Positions 1 through 9,592 of a DNA stretch of 64,000 nucleotides are shown one piece after another. The notes below the pieces were generated by a model. The model made no database searches, was not told the DNA's origin, and saw only the letters and a program-made list of their open reading frames with translations. The position numbers and the translations under genes are program-made. Source of the DNA: Oscillospiraceae bacterium (GTDB lineage Bacteria > Bacillota > Clostridia > Oscillospirales > Acutalibacteraceae); contig DOQR01000007.1 in the NCBI GenBank assembly GCA_003514385.1, positions 62,001-126,000 of the forward strand, read 5' to 3'. Numbering within the stretch: the stretch's first letter is position 1; each line of letters opens with the position of its first letter.

Positions 1-328
1 TCTGGCTGCCTGTCGAGTCAACATAGTTGGTCTTGGCGACAACGGAGATATCGTCCTTTGTCAGCACGCTCTCAGCGACCTCGTAGCGCTTGCCGTGAAC
101 CTTGACTTCGACCGTAAAATCCGTGTTGCCGAACATCTGGAGCCCAAGATTCGAGACATTGTTTGATATCTCTATTTTAACAGGGACATCTTTTATTATG
201 CGGTCATCCTCGGGGCTCGCCTGAATGGCGACAACGATCCAGATTATAACTGCGGCGATTATTGAAAGCGCCAAAACGAACCTGTTATCATATATGAGAT
301 TTTTGAGGCTTATTTTTTTCTTTTTCAT
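1..328 (-). CDS. cdaR: CdaR/YbbR-domain protein, N-terminal part (cut by window edge)
   Basis: About 109 residues are visible. A basic N-terminus (MKKKK) is followed by one membrane segment (VLALSIIAAVIIWIVVA) and then an extracytoplasmic YbbR-like beta domain; the rest lies beyond the window. CdaR proteins bind the membrane diadenylate cyclase CdaA and modulate c-di-AMP synthesis. The start codon overlaps the cdaA stop in an ATGA tetranucleotide, which implies translational coupling and supports the assignment. The order cdaA-cdaR is the usual Firmicutes one; glmM often follows but cannot be seen here. Confidence 0.85.
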   Translation of the reverse strand, partial: MKKKKISLKNLIYDNRFVLALSIIAAVIIWIVVAIQASPEDDRIIKDVPVKIEISNNVSNLGLQMFGNTDFTVEVKVHGKRYEVAESVLTKDDISVVAKTNYVDSTGSQ

Positions 329-1206
329 TTTTTAAAACCTCCGAACAGCTTGCGTATGCCTTTGACGGCGGCTTTATCTTCGTTATTCGTTCCGCAAAGA
401 TAGCGCACAAGGTGCTCACGCAGATCGGAATCGGTGAGATTTCTGATAAGCTGACCCTTGCAGGCGATGGAAATTGTTCCGGTCTCCTCGGAAGTGACGA
501 CTATCATCGCATCGCCCTGCTCACTCATACCTATGGCGGCTCTGTGGCGGGTTCCGAGCTGGGTATCGAGATTCTCTTTTTGAGTCAGCGGCAGGACGCA
601 GCCCGCGGCAACTACCCTGCCGTCGCGGATAACTGCGGCTCCGTCATGGAGCGGCGCGCCGTGATAGAAAATATTGCCTATCAGCTCGCGCGAGACTATC
701 GCATCGACGGGAGTTCCGCTCTTTATGATATCACCGAGGAGCGTATCATGCTCAAAGACTATAAGCGAGCCTGTCTTGCTCTCGCTCATGCTCTGGCACG
801 CTTTGCACACGGCGTAGATTGAATCCTTTATCTTCTGATTGCGCTCCGTCTCCTCATCGCGCACGCCGAAAAGATTGAGCTTTGTTATGCTGCGTCTGCC
901 GACGGATTCGAGCATATGGCGCAGCTCGGGCTGGAAGAGGATGACGAGGACTATAATTATCTCGCCGAAGACTTTTTTGAATATGAACTCACTCGCCTGC
1001 ATATCGAGCAGGTAAATGGCAAGATAAGCCACACCGAAAAGCAGAAGACCCTTTGCAAGCTGAATGGCCTTTGTCTCACGGATGAGCTTGATAACACTAT
1101 AAAGAATGAACGCAACGAGGCAGATATCCAGGAAATCCGTGAAGGCGAAGTCGGAGAATACGACCTTCAGCTGATCCCAGAGAGATGCGATCTTTTCAGT
1201 AAACAT
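325..1206 (-). CDS. cdaA: Membrane diadenylate cyclase CdaA (c-di-AMP synthase)
   Basis: Makes cyclic di-AMP from two ATP at the membrane. Three hydrophobic segments lie in the first ~95 residues, followed by a DAC domain with the signature DGA (HDGAAVI) and the RHRAAIG motif, both characteristic of the catalytic site. I chose the ATG at 1206 because AGAGAGG lies 7 bases upstream. Another ATG (1212) and a TTG (1224) are in frame but too close to, or upstream of, that ribosome site. Length (293 aa) is normal for CdaA. cdaR follows with a 4-base overlap. Confidence 0.93.
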   Translation of the reverse strand: MFTEKIASLWDQLKVVFSDFAFTDFLDICLVAFILYSVIKLIRETKAIQLAKGLLLFGVAYLAIYLLDMQASEFIFKKVFGEIIIVLVILFQPELRHMLESVGRRSITKLNLFGVRDEETERNQKIKDSIYAVCKACQSMSESKTGSLIVFEHDTLLGDIIKSGTPVDAIVSRELIGNIFYHGAPLHDGAAVIRDGRVVAAGCVLPLTQKENLDTQLGTRHRAAIGMSEQGDAMIVVTSEETGTISIACKGQLIRNLTDSDLREHLVRYLCGTNNEDKAAVKGIRKLFGGFKK

Positions 1207-1259
1207 AGGCATACCTCTCTTCAATTCCTATAATACCATAAAACGCGCCTGAAATCAAA

Positions 1260-1733
1260 TTACTTCTCAATAAGGCAGACGGCAGAGGCACTTATGCCCT
1301 CGCGGCGTCCCGTAAAGCCGAGCCCCTCTTCGGTGGTCGCCTTGACGCTGACGCATGAGACATCGAGCGAGCAGGCGTCGGCTATGTTGCGGCGCATTTC
1401 ATCTATATACGGGCGCAGCTTCGGAGCCTGGGCGGCAACGGTTGAGTCGATATTGACTATGTGCCAGCCCTGAGCGCCGATAACGCGCACGACTTCGCGC
1501 AGGAGTTCGAGACTGTCCGCACCCTTGTATTTTTCATCGTTGTCCGGGAACAGGCAGCCTATATCCCCCATTGCCGCCGCGCCGAGCAGCGCATCGCTGA
1601 TGCTGTGGAGTAGGACATCGGCATCCGAATGGCCAAGAAGTCCCATGGTATGTGGTATATCAACGCCGCCGATTATGAGCTTACGCCCCTCGACAAGCTT
1701 ATGAACATCGTATCCGCTGCCTATTCTTATCAT
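1260..1733 (-). CDS. ispF: 2-C-methyl-D-erythritol 2,4-cyclodiphosphate synthase
   Basis: Fifth step of the MEP isoprenoid pathway: converts CDP-ME 2-phosphate to MEcPP and CMP. The 157-residue length is typical. Visible signatures are the N-terminal GSGYDVHKL (zinc-binding Asp and His), [12 protein letters not shown] with the third zinc-ligand His, and the C-terminal [13 protein letters not shown] substrate loop. It overlaps the upstream Toprim gene by 4 bases (ATGA). Other MEP genes in the window are dxs and the prenyl synthase ispA; ispD is not adjacent. Confidence 0.95.
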   Translation of the reverse strand: MIRIGSGYDVHKLVEGRKLIIGGVDIPHTMGLLGHSDADVLLHSISDALLGAAAMGDIGCLFPDNDEKYKGADSLELLREVVRVIGAQGWHIVNIDSTVAAQAPKLRPYIDEMRRNIADACSLDVSCVSVKATTEEGLGFTGRREGISASAVCLIEK

Positions 1734-2335
1734 TGATTATCATCTCCGCTGAGTGAAAATTTTCTTATACTTTCCTGAAATTCATCGTATGTCATGAAAA
1801 TATTTATCATATCGACGAGCGCGCTTGTTGAAAGGCGCTCGGGAAGCGACAGACTGCGCAGGAACTTTTTGCGCAGAGCCGCCGAATCCGCTTTTCCGCT
1901 GAGCCCGGCTTCGTAGAGGTCGGCAACGGTTACAGCTCGGCTCTTTTCCTGCGTACTCTCGCAGGTGACTCCGGCGCGGTTGAGCGCTTCAAGCAAGATC
2001 TCAGTATTGATTCCCTCGACCCCTAATTTGCCCTCTTTAGACGGCGCGTCCTTTCTGCGCTCTTTGCCGAACACGTCGGGAATATAGGCGTGAATGACGC
2101 TGTCTTTCGGAACGCTTCCGCCGATAAACGAACGGATTTTGAAGCCCGCCGAGTCGCTGTCGGTCAATATGACTATGCCGCGTGTCTGAGCGAGGCGTTT
2201 TATCAGCTTCTGCTTCTCTTTGTCCTTGAAAATGCCGAAGCCGTCGGTCTGTATTATAACGGTATCGAGGACTGTGGAGAGTTTTATTTTATCATACTTT
2301 CCCTCGACGATGACCGCCTGTTTTATCTTTATCAT
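1730..2335 (-). CDS. Toprim-domain protein, ribonuclease M5-like (DUF4093 group)
   Basis: A Toprim fold occupies the first ~100 residues: VIVEGKYDK carries the conserved Glu and LTDSDSAGF the DxD metal motif. A helical C-terminal part of ~90 residues follows. RNase M5 (RnmV) in Firmicutes matures 5S rRNA, and clostridial proteins of this type are annotated as RNase M5-like. 5S processing is inferred from family only. It lies between holA and ispF and overlaps ispF by 4 bases. Confidence 0.75.
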   Translation of the reverse strand: MIKIKQAVIVEGKYDKIKLSTVLDTVIIQTDGFGIFKDKEKQKLIKRLAQTRGIVILTDSDSAGFKIRSFIGGSVPKDSVIHAYIPDVFGKERRKDAPSKEGKLGVEGINTEILLEALNRAGVTCESTQEKSRAVTVADLYEAGLSGKADSAALRKKFLRSLSLPERLSTSALVDMINIFMTYDEFQESIRKFSLSGDDNQ

Positions 2336-2359
2336 TTTACCATCAACACCATCCGGCGT

Positions 2360-3406
2360 TTATTTTCGTGACTGTATCGCCACAAACAGCTTGACAAGCA
2401 GTTCCTCCATAACTATCCTGTTATCAACGGCAGAGCTCTTGAGCAGTGTATCGGCTCTGTGCAGTTCATCGAGGCACTGACGCAAAACGCGCACGCTCAG
2501 AGTCGACGCCTGGCGCGAAACTTTTGTCAATTTGAACTCGCGGCCGCGGTAGTTTGAGAATATCTCCGCCAGCTGAGTGTCTCTGTAGCCCGCAGATACG
2601 CTGACCTTGACACGATAGATATCGACAAAGACGGATATTACCGCGCCCATTATCATCATAACATCCGCACGCTGGGCGAAGAGCATATTGAGCGTTTCGT
2701 ACGCCCTGTCAAAATTATCCGAGATTATATATTTTGTCAGGTCGAATGCATTCGCTTCGATAGTCTTGACACACATCAGGTCGATGTCCGCGCGTGTTAT
2801 CTCGCGTCCCTCGGCATATGCCGAAAGCTTGTCGATTTCGTTTAAAAGAGTAACCATATCGTCCCCGACGCAGGAGACAAGATATTCGGCGTTTCGCTGG
2901 CTGAGCAAAGAATCGCGCTTCTGCGCCGCGCCGACAAGCATTTTTGCAAGCTCATAAGCGGTCTTTTTGTTGAGCTCGATTGCATTACCGTGTTTTGTAA
3001 AGAGTGAGACTGCCTTTTTGGCCTTTGCGGTCTTTTTGAGCGAATCCGCCTTGCCGATATAGAAAATCAGCGTGCAGTAATCCGGGACATCGCTGACTAT
3101 TTTTTCGAGCTTTTCATAAGAATCCTCGTCGAGCGAATCGACAGCCATATCCTTGACGAATACACAGGTGTTGCTGCTCATCATCGGAAAAGCCTCGACC
3201 GCCTGCTCGATATCTTCGAGGGTACACGACGCGCCGTCGAAGAAATGATAATTGAAATCCGCAAAATCGGGACTGACGGCTTTATCCTTGAGCTTCGAGG
3301 AATAGAATTCCTTGAGATAGCTCTCCGTTCCGAAAAACAGGAACGCGCCGCCGATATCTCCGTTTCTTATAAGCGCCTTTATATCTTTTTCGCCGATAGC
3401 AGCCAT
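2360..3406 (-). CDS. holA: DNA polymerase III, delta subunit
   Basis: Clamp-loader subunit that opens the beta sliding clamp. The 348-residue length and overall pattern (N-terminal GAFLFFGTESYLKEFY, mid-protein TLIFYIGKADSLKKTAK, later DDMVTLLNEIDKLSAYA) match the HolA family. The coding sequence begins immediately after the comEC stop with no gap, so the two are probably co-transcribed. comEC-holA adjacency is common in Firmicutes. Confidence 0.9.
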   Translation of the reverse strand: MAAIGEKDIKALIRNGDIGGAFLFFGTESYLKEFYSSKLKDKAVSPDFADFNYHFFDGASCTLEDIEQAVEAFPMMSSNTCVFVKDMAVDSLDEDSYEKLEKIVSDVPDYCTLIFYIGKADSLKKTAKAKKAVSLFTKHGNAIELNKKTAYELAKMLVGAAQKRDSLLSQRNAEYLVSCVGDDMVTLLNEIDKLSAYAEGREITRADIDLMCVKTIEANAFDLTKYIISDNFDRAYETLNMLFAQRADVMMIMGAVISVFVDIYRVKVSVSAGYRDTQLAEIFSNYRGREFKLTKVSRQASTLSVRVLRQCLDELHRADTLLKSSAVDNRIVMEELLVKLFVAIQSRK

Positions 3407-5614
3407 TCAGTCCATCCTTTCCGTCAAAATTCTGCCAGACGGGAGCACCGTAATTCTGATATTCCCCTGCCCTCCGGTCGCATATGCGTCCGCGCCGAGG
3501 GACAGCAATTTGCCCATGACCGCAGACGCTCTGTCGGCATCCGCCGATAGCACGGTCAAATTATAGTTTTCCGGGGAAATGCCATGCGGCAGATTCTCCC
3601 GCAAAACAAGAATATCCCCTTTTGTATCCGGCGCATAAGACGGTCTGAAAACAATGACCGCATCAGCGCCGCCCATGCCGAGCACTGCCGTGCTCGTTTT
3701 ATTCGTTGTTTTATATTTTAATTCTGCGCCGCCGATGTTTATATCCGCGGCAGGCGCGAGGTTATAATTTTCTGTTTTAAGTATTTCATTGAGGTCGGCA
3801 TCAGTCTCGCCTGCAAGAATATACTCGGGCGAAAAAGTGTCGATAACATCAAGTGCGAGTGAACTTTCGCCCTCTGAGACGCGCGGGATAAGAAAAAAAT
3901 CAAGATTATCCGCGCCGACGCTGTCCATTGCGGACTCTATATTTGAGAGGGCATAGTAGCTGTCCCCTCCGCAGCCGAGCAAGGCTGTTTTGCCGCCGGA
4001 GCTGACGACAACAGCCGAGCCGTTGCCGACATCCGCCACGGTTATGACGGTTGCCACGCGGGAAAGTGCAGAAGAACCAACACACACGCCCGCAAAGGTG
4101 AGCGTGCATATCAAAACTGCTGCGCGGACGGTATTGCGTCCCAAAAATTTATAGATAAGTGCAGCCGCCGCAAGGACGATAAAAATCAAAACGAGCCACA
4201 GCGGGAACATAAACGACGAGGCGTTCAAAGACGAATGAGGAATCGCCGCAAACGACTTCGATGAATTGATAAGAAAAGATGCGCACACACCGGACAAATC
4301 CGCAAGACCGGCCGTTATCACGCGCAAAAATGAAAACTTCGCGGTGAGAGCGGTAAGCCCCGAGAGGATCATACACGCTGATGCGGGAAGATCGGAAATG
4401 AGGTTCGCCGGGATTGCGATAAGCGACACTTTGCCAAGATCGAGTATCATAACAGGCAGAGTGAACGCACAGGCGAGCACGGTGCTTCGGACGGAGCCGA
4501 AGATAAACTCACAGACGCGCTTTGCATATTTATTTCTGACGCGCGCGATATACGGATTCAGCGGGAAATCGATATTGCCGTAGCCGACAATTATTCCGAG
4601 AGTCGAGAGGAACGAGAGCCGCAGTCCGAGGCTCATCACGCAATACGGATTGACAAAGCACAGGATAACAAGCGCTATGCCGAGAGAATTGAGCGAATCC
4701 GACTGCCTTGAAAGCAGCGTTCCGAGGAGCATAACGAGCATCATGAAGCCCGCACGCATGACGGAATATGTAAAGCCCGAGACCGCCATAAAAACTATAA
4801 CAAACGCCGCCGAAATAATTGCTCCCGCTCTGCGTCTGAGCCTGAAAACATCGAAAATTTTCAGAATGAACAGACACCAGATTGAGAGGTGCAGACCCGA
4901 AACGGCTATCAGATGCGATATTCCCGCGGACGAGAACGAATCCGAAACGTTCTTCGGCAAATTTGATTTGTCGCCTATCAGAAGCGCCGTTGCAAGCGCC
5001 CCGCGTTCGCCGGGGATAAGACGCGAAACCGTGTTTTTGATATAAGCGCGCATCGCGAGCGGATAATAGCCTATCGGCTTGCGCTCCGGCTGAGATATAT
5101 TTATATCGCCCTTTGCGTATCCGCCCATAAAGATATTTTCGGACAGATAGTAGTTTCTCGCGTCGCGGGTCTTGCCGATATCGTAGAGCTGCAAATCGCC
5201 CTCGACAGTATCATACGGCTTGAAACCAAGGCGCGATTTTGAAGAAAGGCGTATGTTCAGCTTATATTTTTCGCCGTCTATCTCGGAAGTTTTAAGTTCT
5301 GTGTAATATCTTTCGCCGCTCTGCTCCTCGAGCGAGACAACGCTCGCTTTCACGGTATGCACGCCGTCGTTAAAACGCTGCGACGCTTCATCAGGAACAA
5401 GCGCGGCGGCAAAAGACAAAAGTACCGCAACAACCGCCGTTATACACGCAGTCGGGATTACAAAGTCACGCCGAACACTCTTGAAGAACAGAGAAAAGAT
5501 AAAGGCGGCAGCTGCTGCCGAAAGGATAACGACTGCCGCCTTCTGACCGAGTTCAAAAACAAGAGCCAGCGTAAAAAACATTGTAAAACCGATAACCGTG
5601 AACGGGCGCGCCAT
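3407..5614 (-). CDS. comEC: ComEC/Rec2-family DNA uptake channel with a degenerate lactamase-like domain
   Basis: A large polytopic protein (735 aa). It has an N-terminal membrane hairpin, a DUF4131-like soluble region (residues ~60-200), the competence core with GLHLSIWCLFI and several transmembrane helices (~220-500), and a C-terminal metallo-beta-lactamase-fold region. ComEC is the inner-membrane channel for DNA import in competent cells. In the C-terminal domain the strand VADVGNGSAVVV is recognisable, but the metal motif HxHxDH, expected where LIPRVSEGESS occurs, is absent, so any nuclease activity is probably lost. RBS GGAG precedes the ATG. Confidence 0.88.
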   Translation of the reverse strand: MARPFTVIGFTMFFTLALVFELGQKAAVVILSAAAAAFIFSLFFKSVRRDFVIPTACITAVVAVLLSFAAALVPDEASQRFNDGVHTVKASVVSLEEQSGERYYTELKTSEIDGEKYKLNIRLSSKSRLGFKPYDTVEGDLQLYDIGKTRDARNYYLSENIFMGGYAKGDINISQPERKPIGYYPLAMRAYIKNTVSRLIPGERGALATALLIGDKSNLPKNVSDSFSSAGISHLIAVSGLHLSIWCLFILKIFDVFRLRRRAGAIISAAFVIVFMAVSGFTYSVMRAGFMMLVMLLGTLLSRQSDSLNSLGIALVILCFVNPYCVMSLGLRLSFLSTLGIIVGYGNIDFPLNPYIARVRNKYAKRVCEFIFGSVRSTVLACAFTLPVMILDLGKVSLIAIPANLISDLPASACMILSGLTALTAKFSFLRVITAGLADLSGVCASFLINSSKSFAAIPHSSLNASSFMFPLWLVLIFIVLAAAALIYKFLGRNTVRAAVLICTLTFAGVCVGSSALSRVATVITVADVGNGSAVVVSSGGKTALLGCGGDSYYALSNIESAMDSVGADNLDFFLIPRVSEGESSLALDVIDTFSPEYILAGETDADLNEILKTENYNLAPAADINIGGAELKYKTTNKTSTAVLGMGGADAVIVFRPSYAPDTKGDILVLRENLPHGISPENYNLTVLSADADRASAVMGKLLSLGADAYATGGQGNIRITVLPSGRILTERMD

Positions 5615-5630
5615 TTCTCGAGTTCTCCGA

Positions 5631-6170
5631 TTATTTGAAGAAAAGAGGAAGCTTCTCGAGGAACACGATATCGTCGCGCTCCGCCGCGTCGCCCTCTGCG
5701 AGGACTGCCGCCTTGGCGACTATGTTCGCATCGAACTTATCGGCAAGGGCAACGACTGCCGCGAGGGATTCGCCGGTGCTGATAACATCGTCAACGATAA
5801 GTACTTTCTTACCGCGAAGCTGATCTCCGTCCTCTCTGCCGAGAAGAAGAGTCTGCTCTGCATCGGTGGTTATCGAACGCACGCTGACACAGACGGGGTC
5901 GGTCATATAGACCTTCGGCTTCTTGCGGGCAACAAAATATTTTTTGCCGCTCTGTCTGGACATCTCATATGCAAGCGGGATGCTCTTCGCCTCTGGAGTG
6001 AGGATATAATCAAACTCCGGGCACTTCTTGAGCAGCTCTTCTGCCGCTTTAACGGTGACTTCGACATCACCGAAAAGGATGAATGCCGCGATATCGAGCT
6101 TGTCGCTGACCGGACAGAGAGGAAGCTCTCTCTTCACGCCTGCGATTTCCATTGTATAGGTCTTTGCCAA
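5631..6170 (-). CDS. Phosphoribosyltransferase (adenine PRTase-like)
   Basis: A type I PRTase. The PRPP-binding motif VLIVDDVISTGES stands at the expected place near residue 125, and EFDYILTPEAKSIPLAYEM resembles the region of adenine and xanthine PRTases that positions the base. It probably salvages a purine base with PRPP. Start choice: AGGAG at 6180-6184 is 9 bases before a TTG at 6170, giving MAKTYTMEI, while the in-frame ATG at 6179 directly abuts the RBS. The TTG start is favoured but not certain. Substrate is not determined. Confidence 0.75.
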   Translation of the reverse strand: MAKTYTMEIAGVKRELPLCPVSDKLDIAAFILFGDVEVTVKAAEELLKKCPEFDYILTPEAKSIPLAYEMSRQSGKKYFVARKKPKVYMTDPVCVSVRSITTDAEQTLLLGREDGDQLRGKKVLIVDDVISTGESLAAVVALADKFDANIVAKAAVLAEGDAAERDDIVFLEKLPLFFK

Positions 6171-6207
6171 AATAAACATCTCCTGAATATTAATATGGTC
6201 TTTTTTA

Positions 6208-6549
6208 TCAGCCTGCCGGCCAGCCGAAATCTCTGCCGCCGAGCATATGGAAGTGCAGGTGTTTGACGGTCTGACCCGCACAGTCGCCGCAGTTGTTGAC
6301 GATTCTAAAGCCGTCCTTGAGATCGAACTGCTTGGCTATCTTTGCCGCCGCCTCGAATACTTTGGAGACGACCGCGCTGTTCTCCGGGGTTATCTCGGCA
6401 GCACTCTTTATATGCTGCTTCGGGATAATGAGAATATGGAACGGAGCCTGCGGCTCGAGGTCATAGAACGCGAGAACATCGTCGTCCTCATAGACTTTTT
6501 TTGAGGGTATCTCGCCCTTAATTATTTTGCAAAAAATACAGTCATCCAT
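6208..6549 (-). CDS. HIT family protein (HinT-like nucleotide hydrolase)
   Basis: A 113-residue histidine triad protein. The CxxC pair in DDCIFCKIIKGEIPS is typical of zinc-carrying HinT proteins, and the active site KHLHFHMLGG gives the HxHxH triad near the C-terminus. Family members hydrolyse purine nucleoside phosphoramidates such as AMP-lysine. The ATG at 6549 is 10 bases after GGAGG; an upstream in-frame extension has no ribosome site. It follows alaS on the same strand after a GC-rich hairpin. Confidence 0.9.
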   Translation of the reverse strand: MDDCIFCKIIKGEIPSKKVYEDDDVLAFYDLEPQAPFHILIIPKQHIKSAAEITPENSAVVSKVFEAAAKIAKQFDLKDGFRIVNNCGDCAGQTVKHLHFHMLGGRDFGWPAG

Positions 6550-6580
6550 TTTCAGAAAACCTCCGTATTGCATTGCTTGT

Positions 6581-6607
6581 TCCGCCGGCCGGGAAAGACC
6601 GGCGGAG
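6581..6607 (-). other. Intercistronic hairpin between alaS and the HIT gene
   Basis: An 8-bp perfect stem, TCCGCCGG paired with CCGGCGGA around a 10-11-base loop. No uridine run follows it on the minus strand, so it is more likely an RNA-stability or processing element, or a weak terminator, than a strong terminator. Confidence 0.5.
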
Positions 6608-6615
6608 CTATGATT

Positions 6616-9255
6616 TTATTTTAACATGGCGCTGACGATAGAGTCAACCGCCGCGAGAGCCTCGTCCGCCTTGGAAGCGTCCTTGGCGCCCGCCATTGCG
6701 CTGTCCGGCTTGCCGCCGCCCGAGCCGCCTGCTATCTTTGCGGTCTCGCGGACGATATTGCCGGCGTGAGCGCCGAGTTTTATTGCATCGGCGCCGCAGG
6801 CGCAGGCGAAGTTCAGAGTGCCCTTTTCTTTGTTGACGCCAGCAAAGACTGCGACGATATCTGCGCCGTTGTCACGGGCGGTGTCGCACATCGAGCGAAG
6901 CTCGCCGGGGTTGGAGACTTCGACCTCAGCGGTGATAAGTCTGACGCCGCCGACCTGTCTTGCGCTGTCCATAAGGCTGCCCGCCTTGAGAGCGGATATC
7001 TCGCTGCGAAGCTCCGCAAGCTCTCTGTCCTTTGCCTTGACCTCGGCAGCGAGGGTCGCCGCGCGCTTGTCAAGCTCAGCGACGTTACCGAGCTTCATCG
7101 CCGCCGCTGCGGACTGCATGATGCGCTCGTCGTTTTCTATATGCTTGAGCACGCCGAAGCCGGTGACGGCGGTTATACGTCTGATTCCCGCGGCAACTGA
7201 GGACTCGGACACGATCTTGAACAGACCGAGCTTTGCGGTGTTGTCCGCATGGGTGCCGCCACACAGCTCAACTGAGAAATCGCCCGCGCTGACAACGCGC
7301 ACGACATCGCCGTACTTCTCGCCGAACAGAGCCATTGCGCCGAGCTTCTTCGCCTCTTCAATGGGCATCTCGCGTGTCTCGACCGGAATACCCTTGAGGA
7401 TAACCTCGTTGACCTCGCGCTCTATTGCCTTGAGCTCATCGCCCGAGAGAGCGGAGAAATGAGTGAAGTCGAAGCGCATCTCCTCGCTGTTGACAAGCTG
7501 TCCCGCCTGCTCAACATGGCTGCCGAGGTGCTTTCTCAGAGCCGCCTGGAGCAGATGAGCCGCAGTGTGGTTGCGGCGGGTCGCTTCGCGCTTTTCAATA
7601 TCTATCTGAGCGCAGACCTTATCGCCGAGAGCGATACTGTCTCCGCTTATGAATTTTGCGACATGGAGTATGACTCCGTCGGGGGTCTTGCCCGCAGCGG
7701 TGACCTCGAGCGCCGCGTTTTCGGTTCTGATAACGCCCGTGTCGCCCGCCTGTCCGCCGCTCTCGCCATAGAACGGGGTCTTATCGAGCACAACAACCAC
7801 CTCGGAGTCCGCGGTTGCGAACTCGTCACGCTCGCCGTTTGTGACTATCGCCTTTATCTCGGCGTCGCAGGAATAATCGGTATAGCCGACAAACTCGGTG
7901 GCTCCGACATCCTTGAACGAAACGTTGCTGTCCTTCCACGCCTGAGCTCCGGCATCCTTGCGCGCCGCACGCGCTGCCGCTCTGCTCTGGGCATAGAGGC
8001 GGTCATACTCGTCGATATCAACGCTCATGCCGCGCTCTTCAAGCAGCTCTTTTGTCAGGTCAATCGGGAAGCCGAAAGTATCCTGAAGCTTGAACGCATC
8101 TGCGCCGCTGAGCACCTTGGAATCGCTCTGAGCGATAATATTCTCAAGCAGATTGAGACCTGTATCTATAGTCTTATTGAAGCTCTCCTCCTCAGCTTTG
8201 ATGACCTTTACAATAAGGTCGTGCTTCTCAACGAGGTTCGGATAAGCTGTTGCGTTCTCTTTGATAACGGTCTCGCACACCTTGTAGAGGAAAGTGCCGT
8301 CGATACCTAAGAGTCTGCCGTGGCGAGCCGCTCTTCTGAGCAGGCGGCGAAGAACATATCCTCTGCCCTCGTTTGAAGGCATAACGCCGTCGCCGATCAT
8401 GAAAGTGGTGCTTCTGATATGGTCTGTGATAACACGCAGGGAGACATCCTTTTTCTCGTCCTCGTGGTACTTGACGCCCGCTATCTGCATGATGTGCTTC
8501 ATGATGTTCTGGACGGTGTCGACCTCGAAGAGGTTGTCCACGCCCTGCATGATGCAGGCGAGGCGCTCAAGACCCATACCGGTATCGATATTGCAGCTCT
8601 TGAGGCGGGTATAGTTATTGTTGCCGTCGTTATCAAACTGGGTGAAAACGAGGTTCCAGAACTCAACATACCTGTCGCAGTCGCAGCCGACTCCGCAGGT
8701 CGGAGAACCGCAGCCGTACTTCTCGCCGCGGTCGAAATAGAGCTCCGAGCAGGGACCGCAGGGGCCTGCGCCGTGCTCCCAGAAGTTATCCTCTTTGCCG
8801 AGGCGAACCATATGGTCGGACGAAACGCCGAGCTCCTTTGTCCAGATGTCATATGCCTCGTCATCGTCCTGATAGACGCTGATATATATTTTATCTGCGG
8901 GCATCTCGAGCACCTTCGTGCAGAACTCCCACGCCCAGGCGGTCGCCTCATGCTTGAAGTAATCGCCGAATGAGAAATTGCCGAGCATCTCGAAGAAAGT
9001 GCCGTGGCGCGCGGTGATTCCGACGCGCTCAATATCGGGCGTTCTGATGCACTTCTGGCAGGTTGTGACGCGGGTTCTCGGCGGTGTCAGCTCGCCTGTG
9101 AAATATTTCTTGAGCGGTGCCATGCCGGCGTTGATGAGAAGCAGGCTCTTATCTCCCTGAGGCACGAGCGAAAAGCTCGGCAGACGAAGATGACCCTTAC
9201 TCTCGAAAAAGCTCAGATACTTCTCTCTGAGTTCATTGAGTCCCGTCCATTCCAT
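6616..9255 (-). CDS. alaS: Alanyl-tRNA synthetase
   Basis: Charges tRNA-Ala. The 879-residue length is normal. The class II catalytic core starts at residue ~5 (INAGMAPLKKYFTG, ITARHGTFFEMLGNFSFG). The editing domain carries HTAAHLLQAA and VELCGGTHADNT (zinc and editing ligands). The C-terminal region is rich in small residues (GGSGGGKPDSAMAG), as in the family's C-Ala domain. The ATG at 9255 follows AAGGAG; a longer in-frame extension reaches back into the T-box leader and is not real. Expression is likely controlled by uncharged tRNA-Ala through the upstream T-box. Confidence 0.97.
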   Translation of the reverse strand: MEWTGLNELREKYLSFFESKGHLRLPSFSLVPQGDKSLLLINAGMAPLKKYFTGELTPPRTRVTTCQKCIRTPDIERVGITARHGTFFEMLGNFSFGDYFKHEATAWAWEFCTKVLEMPADKIYISVYQDDDEAYDIWTKELGVSSDHMVRLGKEDNFWEHGAGPCGPCSELYFDRGEKYGCGSPTCGVGCDCDRYVEFWNLVFTQFDNDGNNNYTRLKSCNIDTGMGLERLACIMQGVDNLFEVDTVQNIMKHIMQIAGVKYHEDEKKDVSLRVITDHIRSTTFMIGDGVMPSNEGRGYVLRRLLRRAARHGRLLGIDGTFLYKVCETVIKENATAYPNLVEKHDLIVKVIKAEEESFNKTIDTGLNLLENIIAQSDSKVLSGADAFKLQDTFGFPIDLTKELLEERGMSVDIDEYDRLYAQSRAAARAARKDAGAQAWKDSNVSFKDVGATEFVGYTDYSCDAEIKAIVTNGERDEFATADSEVVVVLDKTPFYGESGGQAGDTGVIRTENAALEVTAAGKTPDGVILHVAKFISGDSIALGDKVCAQIDIEKREATRRNHTAAHLLQAALRKHLGSHVEQAGQLVNSEEMRFDFTHFSALSGDELKAIEREVNEVILKGIPVETREMPIEEAKKLGAMALFGEKYGDVVRVVSAGDFSVELCGGTHADNTAKLGLFKIVSESSVAAGIRRITAVTGFGVLKHIENDERIMQSAAAAMKLGNVAELDKRAATLAAEVKAKDRELAELRSEISALKAGSLMDSARQVGGVRLITAEVEVSNPGELRSMCDTARDNGADIVAVFAGVNKEKGTLNFACACGADAIKLGAHAGNIVRETAKIAGGSGGGKPDSAMAGAKDASKADEALAAVDSIVSAMLK

Positions 9256-9269
9256 GATAAACAACTCCT

Positions 9270-9506
9270 TAAAAAATAAAAATAGATGCCGTTCTGCCCG
9301 GGACGGCCGAAGCCGCGGTACCACCCGGATTGCACAAAACTGCACCCCTCTGCTGCCCTTAACGCAGGCTACGCCCGTTCAACGCGGGAGGCTCCGAGCC
9401 GGCTGCCGTACTTCCTGACACGGCGCACCTCACAGCGGCATAATGCCGGCGCGCCTCTCTGCGAGCGGAATAAACGGCTCTGCTCTTCACAGCCAAAAAT
9501 ATTTAC
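9270..9506 (-). promoter_or_regulatory. T-box riboswitch leader of alaS
   Basis: The conserved T-box sequence GGGTGGTACCGCG is at 9326-9314 (minus strand). It sits in a leader that can fold into a long stem I, starting with the purine-rich segment around 9490 and an AGAGAGG stretch, and ends in a GC-rich terminator hairpin closed by ATCTATTTTTATTTTTT. Uncharged tRNA pairs with the T-box bulge and favours antitermination. Position before alaS implies a GCN specifier, but I could not place the specifier loop with confidence. Confidence 0.92.
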
Positions 9507-9512
9507 TTAAAT

Positions 9513-9541
9513 ATTCTACTCTTAATTTTCCCCGATGTCAA
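9513..9541 (-). promoter_or_regulatory. Sigma-A promoter of alaS
   Basis: TTGACA (9541-9536) and TAGAAT (9518-9513) are separated by 17 bases, placing the start of the T-box leader near 9506. Confidence 0.85.
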
Positions 9542-9592
9542 TGTTTTAGCCGTAAATCGCGGAGAAAATATCGGGAGCGGCGAATAAGAATA

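Noticed and set aside
7459..8310. Long plus-strand frames opposite alaS
   Set aside because: Shadow of a GC-rich gene: no RBS, no motifs, alaS motifs intact on the minus strand.
9286..9510. Plus-strand frame across the T-box leader
   Set aside because: Composition and structure are explained by the T-box RNA; no RBS.
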